A stretch of DNA of 64,000 nt. Origin: Hexactinellida sp. DTS-2022. Taxonomy: Eukaryota > Porifera > Hexactinellida. Numbering within the stretch: position 1 is the first letter of the stretch; each line of letters starts with the position of its first letter. The stretch spans positions 2,170,001-2,234,000 of the forward strand of contig JAPNXP010000017.1 of the NCBI GenBank assembly GCA_028753945.1, written 5' to 3'. The notes below the pieces were generated by a model, which saw only the letters and a program-made list of their open reading frames with translations, was not told the origin of the DNA and did no database searches. Both the position numbers and the translations under genes were made by a program. Shown in pieces: positions 10,188 through 18,489 of the stretch.

Positions 10188-10890
10188 ATGATTTTGAATT
10201 TTTTATTAATTTGTTTACCTATTTGTGTAAACAACAACAACAACAACAAATACTCATATTAGAATTTTATAAATGCGAAAATCGTGTTCATCATCTTGTT
10301 TACCTATTATACCCGTTGAAAGCTAACTTCTAGGTTGATTTTGAATTTTCATTAATTTGTTTACCTATTTTGTGTAGACAACAACAACAAATATTCATAT
10401 GAGAAATTTTTTAACGCGAAATTCGTGTTCAGCATACTTGTTTACCTATAATACCCGTTGAAAGCTAACTTCTAGGTTGATTTTGAATTTTCATTAATTT
10501 GTTTACCTATTTTGTGTAAACAACAACAACAAATATTCATATGAGAAATTTTTAAACGCGAAATTCGTGTTCAGCATACTTGTTTACCTATAATATCCGT
10601 TGAAAGCTAACTTCTAGGTTGATTTTGAATTTTCATTAATTTGTTTACCTATTTTGTGTAAACAACAACAACAAATATTCATATGAGAAATTTTTAAACG
10701 CGAAATTCGTGTTCAGCATACTTGTTTACCTATAATACCCGTTGAAAGCTAACTTCTAGGTTGATTTTGAATTTTCATTAATTTGTTTACCTATTTTGTG
10801 TAAACAACAACAACAAATATTCATATGAGAAATTTATAAACGCGAAATTCGTGTTCAGCATACTTGTTTACCTATTATAACATTTGTTTA
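10188..10890 (+). repeat. Minisatellite, 142-bp unit, about five copies
   Basis: Unit starts gattttgaattttcattaat and contains gtttacctat, aacaacaacaa and atattcatatgag. Starts recur at about 10334, 10476, 10618 and 10760, exactly 142 bases apart. Units are nearly identical, with a shortened last unit. Followed by a CA microsatellite at about 10980. Confidence 0.9.
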
Positions 10891-11071
10891 CCTATTATAA
10901 CATTTGAAAGTTAGTTTATATCTCAATATTAATTGCGGTTTCTATTCCCCCAATCACTTTAATACAATCCGGACAAACAAACACACACACACACACACAC
11001 ACAAACAACAATCGAGATTTAATAATATAGATTAGCGGTGACTTCAGTTATACCCAATTGAAATAACAACA

Positions 11072-12055
11072 TCATATTGAACAGTTGTTTGATAGTTTGC
11101 ACATAACATATAATAGCTTTTGCCTGACCGATAGTTGATAGTTTCTTTTGAAGGTATCTTTCACTTTTGTTCGTCTTTTGTTGAAGTATTCGTCACCCAC
11201 CCCCCCAACAGTGACTCCTAAAAACAAATAAATAAGTAAGCAAAGGAACAAACCAATAACAGGATTAAGCTTTGAAAGTTGAGGGTTATCTGTTGGGTAA
11301 ATAGAAAAATATAATAAAGTGTTTGGCGGAATTTCCTGTAAAATATTCTCATCTATTGGAGTTCGGTCAAATAGGGTTTCGTTTGATTTAAAACTGAATT
11401 TCTTTGCATAAAGTAATGGTTGTATTATCCGCTTTAGTTTCCGAAAGAACACAATGGAATTTAAATCCCTTCTTATGCGTTTGGGGATTCGTTCACTTTT
11501 TGATTCCTTAACCGTTTGAGGTTTTTGGATAATATTTGATACGATTATTGGCCCGATTATAACCGATATTTTCACACCTATGAGCTCTATAATCCATTCG
11601 CTAAGTTGTTCTAGAGCTTTGTCAATTGTTAGGCCATTGCAATATAAACTCGAAAAGAACAACAAAACCCTTAGTTTCAATTCGGGATGTAAGGTATGTA
11701 TTTTCTGCATTTTTTCAGAAATTAATTCTCTACATTTAAGACACGGACTGTTTGTAATCCAAATTGCCAAATCGAATATGGAATTTTCAGTCATATTTTC
11801 ATGATTTTTCATGAAATTATCAAACAGTTCCTCAAAATTTCCCAAAGCTATATTTTCAGCGTGTATTATTTCACTGCTATTAGGACATTTAATAGCAGAA
11901 ACACTATTATCTGAGTTTGTTAGTTCAACTATTCTCTCTCCAGTTCTATAAACAGACGACATCCAACAATAAGTTGTCAGTCTCTTTGTACTCGTGCCCC
12001 AGAGTTGGTGAAGTTCTTCTTCGCTGTAGTTCTTGTTTGAAATATTCCAAGACAT
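11072..12055 (-). CDS. AID/APOBEC-like cytidine deaminase D4 (duplicate of D1)
   Basis: 327 residues. H-A-E at 65..67 and SPCLKC at 103..108 are intact, and LKLRVLLFFSSLY and ISVIIGPIIVS follow as in D1. The hydrophobic stretch PVIGLFLCLLIYLFLGVTV is conserved with conservative changes relative to D1. The last 45 residues differ from D1 because of small insertions, including a run of Cs near 11203. An acceptor-like ATTAG precedes the ATG, with a MITE (12062..12250) directly upstream as in D1. Function inferred as for D1. Confidence 0.85.
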   Translation of the reverse strand: MSWNISNKNYSEEELHQLWGTSTKRLTTYCWMSSVYRTGERIVELTNSDNSVSAIKCPNSSEIIHAENIALGNFEELFDNFMKNHENMTENSIFDLAIWITNSPCLKCRELISEKMQKIHTLHPELKLRVLLFFSSLYCNGLTIDKALEQLSEWIIELIGVKISVIIGPIIVSNIIQKPQTVKESKSERIPKRIRRDLNSIVFFRKLKRIIQPLLYAKKFSFKSNETLFDRTPIDENILQEIPPNTLLYFSIYPTDNPQLSKLNPVIGLFLCLLIYLFLGVTVGGVGDEYFNKRRTKVKDTFKRNYQLSVRQKLLYVMCKLSNNCSI

Positions 12056-12061
12056 CTAATA

Positions 12062-12250
12062 CAGTAGATTCTCGTTAATAGGAACACGGATATGGGGAAT
12101 ATCGGTTAAGGAGTACAAGGTTTAATTCCCCTAGCCTATACAAATGCATGCAAGTGACTCTGGTTAATACGAATTCCGGATAATACAAACATGTTTAGAC
12201 GGTCCCCTGGTATTCGTATAAAGGCTAAATGTCGCACATTTAACGAGAAT
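12062..12250. mobile_element. Family A MITE abutting the D4 start codon
   Basis: Duplicate of 3704..3875, same position relative to the ATG. Confidence 0.75.
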
Positions 12251-12747
12251 AGAAACAAAAATTATTCCTTATTAAAAATAAGTAAACGAATAAACAAACT
12301 CACTTTTTTTGAAGAATAAAATTAAATAATTATTATTAACAACAATTTGTATTTAAATGATTTTTGAATTAACTATGATTTTCTGTGAAAAGCTATTTAT
12401 ATAGTAAATATTTCGTAGTGCATATTTTCGAACCTGAAAGCTTATGGCTTGTTACATTCCTTTCTACACAAGTGGTTGTGTAGGTAAAGTGGTTGTGGAA
12501 ATTACTAATGGTACTTTACATAAATTCGCTGTAATATTAAATTAGCAATCGGTAATTTCCAGTTCAAATAGCTGTGAGATAGGAGTCCATATTATTGCAT
12601 AGTAATGCTGACTATACGTAACTATATTATTAATACTAGGTACTAGGTAGTAATATTATTATTTATTACCAATCAACTTTTTAATTGTTAAAAGTTAAGA
12701 ACAGTGAAAATAGGTTATTTTAGGGAAATTAGAAAAATAAATAAAAT

Positions 12748-13563
12748 TCAATTCAATAGTCTTTTTTTTTCTTTTTTACTTCTTGACCATATTTCTTGGA
12801 ATGATTCAGGAATAAATAAATCAATTTTCAATTGAGACAGGTTGTGTTTATCCTTTGGGAAAATTGCTATATGAATAGGTTGTTCCCAGTTGAAGAAAAG
12901 TGTATTTGGGTTTGCAGCTAAATTATTGCTCTGGGTAATCCCAAATAAATTAGATTCCGTTAGATTTCCCGTAATACATTGTAGAATGTTTTGGAAATTT
13001 TTGATGCAAGTTTCATCACGTTTTTCAACTTCCATCAATTCTCTATAATATTGATCCATGGGGAATATTGGAACCATAGCAGATACGATTATGGGACAAA
13101 TAAAAACAACAGTTCCCATTTCTACTAAACACAGAATCCATTCGCTAAATAAATAAATAATATCCATTTTAGGTTCTAAATCAGTGTCATACAAATTTGA
13201 AAATAATAAAATTAAACGTATCGAAGTGTAATTTTTTAACTTCTTTATTCAACCAAAAATACGAGCCCTACAACCCGTACATGGGCTATTATTTGACGAA
13301 ATTATAAAATCAAGAACAGAGTGGGGATCGGGAGTGTGATGTTTCATCATCAAATAGAATAAATTTTGCTCAATCGAATTATAACCAATTATTTCCGCAT
13401 GCATACGATCAGTAGTAATAGCATTACAACAAATCTGAAATAGCTCTTCATTATTATCCGAATCCCTTAGAGAAAAAGTCATTCTACATACAGTTGTTGC
13501 TGGAAATGGACACCAAAAATACTCTCTTTCCTCATGTGTGAAATTTCTTACAAAAGACAACAT
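12748..13563 (-). pseudogene. AID/APOBEC-like deaminase D5 (duplicate of D2), apparently broken
   Basis: Nearly identical to D2 throughout: MLSFVRNFTHEERE start, M-H-A-E and SPCTGC intact. A Trp codon just after SPCTGCRARIFG in D2 (TGG) is TGA here, which ends the first frame at 13249. The frame stays open downstream (12748..13194) with the same C-terminal motif. The remainder shows few changes, so loss looks recent. An assembly or allelic error is the alternative. Confidence 0.8.
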
Positions 13564-14025
13564 TCTAAATAAGTAAATAATAACAATTCAGGATTGAAAC
13601 AACAAACATTAAGTAGAAAATAATATTCAATTATATTATCACATTCTTTCTAAGGAGCTTTCTTATAATGTATAATGAGTAACGATATAATAAACCTAAT
13701 AATATAAATAACAGTGAATTCTGGTTATAACGGGTATAACGAAATACCAGTTTATAACGAAGTTATTTCTATTCCCCAGACGGATGAAATAATTGAATTT
13801 ACTCCGCTTATATCGAACGTATATTGAAACAGATTAAAGGGGCCCCTAGGAATTTCATTTGGAAGAATATATAAATAAAAGTAAAGTCTGAAAAATAGTT
13901 TATCGTCAATAATTGAGAAATAAATAAATAGTAGTAAAATAGAAAAGTGTATTATAAAAAGAGATATTCATAAAATTTAGATATTCTGTATTGTTAACAT
14001 CAAACTCTAAAAAAGCTCAATGATT

Positions 14026-14964
14026 TTACTTTGGGACATAGGTTTTCGTTGTTTCCCTCTTAAAGAAACCTTTTTTTCTGCCGAAACAATTTCTACGCAT
14101 GCTGTTGTAAGAATAGGGATTGGAAGCGTGTTTTGTTAACTTCTTTTTAGATTTTGGAGAGATTGTTTCAGCTAATTCTTCTGTGAGTGGAAATTTCAAA
14201 AATATGTCCGAAAATTTTTCTTTATTTCGAGGGACTATTGAAATAAATTGAGGATTTTCCCAAGAAAATAAGCTTAAGCGGACCGAATCTAAAAATTCGT
14301 CACTTGGGAAAATGTTAAAAAAATCGTTTTGAGGAAGTGATTGCTGAGAATTTAACTCTTTGAGCAATTTCCTGAATATTTCTATAATTCTCTGATCGGC
14401 CTTTACTCGGCCTTTTACAATACTTAACAATTCTTTAAACGTAAAATCGAATTCTGGAAGCATTTTGAACACAACAATTGGGCAAATAATAACAACAAAT
14501 TGATTTCCAACAATTTCTAGAATCCACTTTATAAACGGTCTCAAAACAGTGGACACATCTTCATTATCAGAATACTGGTATAAACTCGAGAAGAATAGAA
14601 TCAAACGAATTGATGTGTTGGGTATTAATGGCTGTATCTCCTTAATCCATTTTAGAATTTTTATCATACAGTCGCTACAAGGACTGTTATTAAGTGCTAT
14701 TATAAAGTCTAATAATTGCAAATTATTCTGTTGGTAATTTGCTTTTTTCAGACGAATGAATAATTCTTCTTTTATTAAGTTAAAAGCAGCAACTTCGGCA
14801 TGCACATGCTCCGTTACCATAGAATTAGAGTTTTTATTAAACAACTCGTTATTATTATTATCCCTTAGAGAGAAAGTCATTCTACATACAGTTGTTGGTT
14901 CTGGAAATGGACGCCAAAAATAATCTCTTTCTTGATATGTGAAGTTTCTTACAAAAGACAACAT
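14026..14964 (-). CDS. AID/APOBEC-like cytidine deaminase D6
   Basis: 312 residues, the longest intact MLSFVR-type copy. H55-A-E57 and SPCSDC at 94..99. Core: NTSIRLILFFSSLY, then FIKWILEIVGNQFVVIICPIV. C-terminal extension: SLFSWENPQFISIVPRNK, then a basic tail with HASNPYSYNSMRRN and FGRKKGFFK, shared only with D3. The basic tail could aid nucleic-acid binding or nuclear entry (inference). The ATG follows ACATATTTAG|A. Positional counterpart of D3, although its middle is closer to D7 in places. Confidence 0.86.
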   Translation of the reverse strand: MLSFVRNFTYQERDYFWRPFPEPTTVCRMTFSLRDNNNNELFNKNSNSMVTEHVHAEVAAFNLIKEELFIRLKKANYQQNNLQLLDFIIALNNSPCSDCMIKILKWIKEIQPLIPNTSIRLILFFSSLYQYSDNEDVSTVLRPFIKWILEIVGNQFVVIICPIVVFKMLPEFDFTFKELLSIVKGRVKADQRIIEIFRKLLKELNSQQSLPQNDFFNIFPSDEFLDSVRLSLFSWENPQFISIVPRNKEKFSDIFLKFPLTEELAETISPKSKKKLTKHASNPYSYNSMRRNCFGRKKGFFKRETTKTYVPK

Positions 14965-14990
14965 TCTAAATATGTAAATAATAACAATTC

Positions 14991-16343
14991 AGGATTAAAC
15001 AACAAAACATGAAGTAGAAAATAGTATTCAATTTTTATCAAATTTCTGCTTTTAATGTATAATGAGTAACGATATAATGCAGATAATAATTAAATTAAAG
15101 TGAATTCCGGTTATAACGATGTTGGATATAACGAAGTTATTTCTATTCCCCAGACAGATGAAATAATTGAATTTACTCCGCTTAGCACTTCACTGGGAAG
15201 AATACTGTATATAAATAAAAATTGTTTATTGTTAATAATCTTATATATTAAATCACAATGATTTTTTTTGTTTGTTTGTTTGTTCAGAATTGATTGAGGA
15301 ACTGGTAAGAGCTACAGGCTTGAAATTTGGCAGGAGGGTGGGAAATAGTGTATCTAGAAACAAGTTCTAATATCTAAGAAAAATATTTACATCTTCCCTC
15401 TCAAAAGGTGACAAAAAACTTTAGCCTACTTAGCCTATTAAATTCGAGGGTTTTCCAGTATGGATTAGCAGCTAGCATTCAATTCGTATAAAAGGATTTT
15501 AGTGTCTCTATCAATTGTTAAGTGTGCATTATAGAATGCCTATCTGAGACTGTGATTTAATTGGTCGAGAGGAAGTTCATTCATCCAATCAGTCAATGTG
15601 TTCCGTGTGTCTACCCATACATTTCTATCATTCCATTGTGTCTATTTGATTATTACCAATCAATTCAATAACTTCTCCACAGCCCAAAGTTAGGGGTCCA
15701 CAGAGTTGTACAGTTCCTTAGTGATATTTAATTAATTTTCTATTTGGAGTTGGTATATTATTATACACGAACATGCGTTAATATCTAGAAAATTGTCAGT
15801 TCTAATTAGCATAAATATTCAACAATCAGGCGCTGATTAGTATTTCCCAATTTATTTTTTATGTCCTTATACGTATATACCTATGGCTAGGGCTCACGGA
15901 TATATAGACAGCTTAGGGGGGCACAGCCCTTCTCTGAATCAATAGCATTACTGTTATGTGGGTCACTAGCGGTAAACTAAATATTACCCATATGATTCCC
16001 CGTAATATAATCGACCTGTGTATAGGGCCTTTGACATTTTTTTATAGGCGACTAAATTCAGTTTGAGCTCAATCATACATTACTCAATTTGCATTAAGTC
16101 TATTGGAGTATGTATATAAATACAACCGGCATTGATTTGAAAAGGCATGTGTTAGAATACAAGCGAGGGCCGCAGGCTCGAGTGCAAGTTGTAAGAACGC
16201 GCGTAGCGCGGACCAGCAGCTTGTTGTTAATAATTGAGAAATAAATAAATAGGAATTGAAATAGTGTTTTTTGTAATAATAGGAATTGAAATATAGTGTT
16301 TTTTGTAATAATAGGAAATGAAATAGTGTTTGTTGAATACTTT
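14991..16343. other. Intergenic, no gene supported
   Basis: Contains a family C MITE fragment near 15101..15190, a GC-rich stem-loop patch at about 16160..16210 (CGCGCGTAGCGCG) and, at 16220..16340, tandem copies of 'aataggaattgaaatagtgtttt'. The last look like the decayed coding tail of D7 (see findings). Nothing else coding seen. Confidence 0.55.
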
Positions 16344-17150
16344 TCAGATTTTTGAGATTTTTTCATCAACTTCTTCTGTCATTGGAAAATTCAAAAATAA
16401 TTCCGAAAGATTTTCTTTATTTCGAGGGACTATTGAAATAAATTGAGGATTTTCCCAAGAAAATAAGCTTAAGCGGACCGAATTTTCTGTATCGAAAAAA
16501 TCGTCACTTGGGAAAACATTAAAAAAATCGTTTTGAAGTGATTTGTTAAACCTGAACTCTTTGAGCAATCTCCTGAATATTTCTATAATATTCTCATCGA
16601 CTTGAACAATACTTAATAATTCTTCAAACGTAAAATCGAATTCTGGAAGCATTTTGTATACAATAAACGGGCAAATAATAACAACAGTTCCAATCCTAAC
16701 TAATTTCAGAATCCATTCTGTGAATAAAGTAAAACTACTACCTTGAGTTTCCCCAAACTTCCTAGTTATATAAAAATTTGAAAAAAATAAGATTAATCGA
16801 ACGGTAGTAACTTCTTGTAAATCGTGTATCCAACCAAATATGAGTTCCCTGCATTCGGAACAAGGACTGTAATTTAATGCAATTATAAAATCGAGAATTG
16901 AACAATCTGAGTTGTATTTCTGTAGACAATATGATAAATCTTCTCGTATTGTATTAAGAACTTTTTCTTCAGCATGAACATGATCCTGTGACGATTTTGA
17001 ATTGTAACTAATTCGGAATAATTCCCCGTTATTATGCACATCTCTTAATGAGAAAGTCAACCTACATACTGTGGTTGGTTGAATGAGCTCGAAAGGATAC
17101 CAAAAATGATATTCTTCCTCACGTGTGAAACTTCTTACAAAAGACAACAT
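16344..17150 (-). CDS. AID/APOBEC-like cytidine deaminase D7
   Basis: 268 residues. H59-A-E61 and SPCSEC at 95..100. The core has TTVRLILFFSNFY and LFTEWILKLVRIGTVVIICP (D2-like). The C-terminal half is D6-like: FDFTFEELLSIV, SLFSWENPQFISIVPRNK, LSELFLNFP. It ends at KISKI where D3 and D6 continue into a basic tail. The ATG follows ACTTCTTAG|T. Not part of the duplicated block. Confidence 0.86.
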   Translation of the reverse strand: MLSFVRSFTREEEYHFWYPFELIQPTTVCRLTFSLRDVHNNGELFRISYNSKSSQDHVHAEEKVLNTIREDLSYCLQKYNSDCSILDFIIALNYSPCSECRELIFGWIHDLQEVTTVRLILFFSNFYITRKFGETQGSSFTLFTEWILKLVRIGTVVIICPFIVYKMLPEFDFTFEELLSIVQVDENIIEIFRRLLKEFRFNKSLQNDFFNVFPSDDFFDTENSVRLSLFSWENPQFISIVPRNKENLSELFLNFPMTEEVDEKISKI

Positions 17151-17483
17151 ACTAAGAAGTAAATAATAACAATCCAGGATTGAAATAACAAATAGTGTAA
17201 TTGTTAAACTGACTATAGTGGCACATTACAATGAAATGGACTATAGTTTAATAAGCATTCTTAATCTATTATTAATAAATAAATAAGAAATATAAATGAA
17301 TAATAAAGTTCACTAAAAAGTTTGTGACTTGGGATAAATATATTGTATACAAATTTTAATATTAAAATGTAAAAAAATCAAATTGTAATTGTGTAATTAT
17401 ATTTAAAATAAAATTAAGGATTGAATACGAATTATGACTTTGAAAAGTGTTTTGTTGTTGTTTACATTCAGTTTTTCAGAAGA

Positions 17484-18287
17484 TTAAACCCTCCTTGGGT
17501 CTAGTTGATAGCTGACGCTTTTTGAACTGAATGCTTTACATTGTTCAGGTGGAAATAGTTTAAAAGTGGGAGATGTGACCTTTGGATAAATTGATATGTA
17601 TTGAAGGTTGTCCCAAGTGAATAGTCTCAAGGAGATAAAAGCTCCATATTTTAATAAATCCGGACTCAGATGAATATCAAAATCTTGTGTTGTATTTTGC
17701 AATAGTATGTTTTTTAGATTTAGAATATTTTCGAAACAAATATAATCATTTTCAATAGTTTTTGTCAATATTTTAAGATCATAATCGATTTCAGGAACCA
17801 TTATATGTACAATTATAGGGCAAATAATGACAACAGTTTTAATTTCAACTAAGTTTAGAATCCATTTTGTAAATAATGCAGTAATAATACCCTCTGTTTC
17901 TTCCTCAGATATATAAAAATGTGAAAATAATAAAATCAAACGAACAGGAGTTAAGGTTAAGGTTTGTAATTTTAATATCCATCCCATAATGGCCTCTCTA
18001 CAGGTACTACATGGACTGTTATTCGAAGCAATTATAAAATCAAGAAGGGAATAATCAGAGCTAGCATTTTCTTGTAAATATTTGGTTAATTCTTCTTGAA
18101 TTGAATCATAAGCAACGATTTCCGCATGTTTGTCTTTCGTGGGTATAGAATTGCAACTAATATTATATATTTCCTCATTATTTCTCCTTAATGAGAAAGT
18201 CATTCTGCATACTGTTGATGGATATGGAAATGGACGCCAAAAAAACTCCCTTTCCTCAGGTGTGAAATTTCTTACAAAAGACAACAT
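17484..18287 (-). CDS. AID/APOBEC-like cytidine deaminase D8
   Basis: 267 residues, intact. H54-A-E56 and SPCSTC at 91..96. Then TPVRLILLFSHFY and LFTKWILNLVEIKTVVIICPIIV. The C-terminal motif is FTWDNLQYISIYPK. This is the most divergent of the MLSFVR-type copies and the first gene of the minus-strand array. Its ATG lies about 200 bases from the divergent D9, so the two probably share a promoter region. The ATG follows ATTTATTAG|T. Confidence 0.86.
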   Translation of the reverse strand: MLSFVRNFTPEEREFFWRPFPYPSTVCRMTFSLRRNNEEIYNISCNSIPTKDKHAEIVAYDSIQEELTKYLQENASSDYSLLDFIIASNNSPCSTCREAIMGWILKLQTLTLTPVRLILLFSHFYISEEETEGIITALFTKWILNLVEIKTVVIICPIIVHIMVPEIDYDLKILTKTIENDYICFENILNLKNILLQNTTQDFDIHLSPDLLKYGAFISLRLFTWDNLQYISIYPKVTSPTFKLFPPEQCKAFSSKSVSYQLDPRRV

Positions 18288-18489
18288 ACTAATAAATAAA
18301 TAATAGAATTCAAAATATTTAATTTAAATATACTATTCAAATATTATCAAATTCTTATAGCGTATAACGAGTAACCATGCAATCGTGTATATTCCATAGA
18401 AATATAAAGAGAGTCCCTAAAATATACAAACCACATTCCTATAGCCACATTATAAAACCAGGATTTTAATTACATTAATTCATTTGAGA
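18288..18489. promoter_or_regulatory. Short divergent intergenic region between D8 and D9
   Basis: 202 bases separate two start codons pointing away from each other. AT-rich, containing GAAATATAAAGAGAG. Co-regulation of the deaminase D8 and the pseudo-deaminase D9 is inferred from the spacing only. Confidence 0.45.

Larger units (their letters stand above)
9114..14990. repeat. Segmental duplication, copy 2 (D4-D5-D6 block)
   Basis: Same content and order as 1861..6608, with an extra 1-kb insertion between the promoter-like region and D4 (hairpin cluster plus 142-bp minisatellite). The left boundary cuts into the P-element remnant at about 9112. The D4/D1 and D5/D2 pairs are nearly identical; D6/D3 is less so in its middle. 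Confidence 0.9.

Noticed and set aside
10188-10890. Regular 142-bp repeats considered as a CRISPR array
   Set aside because: Units are continuous tandem repeats without spacers, and the genome is eukaryotic.
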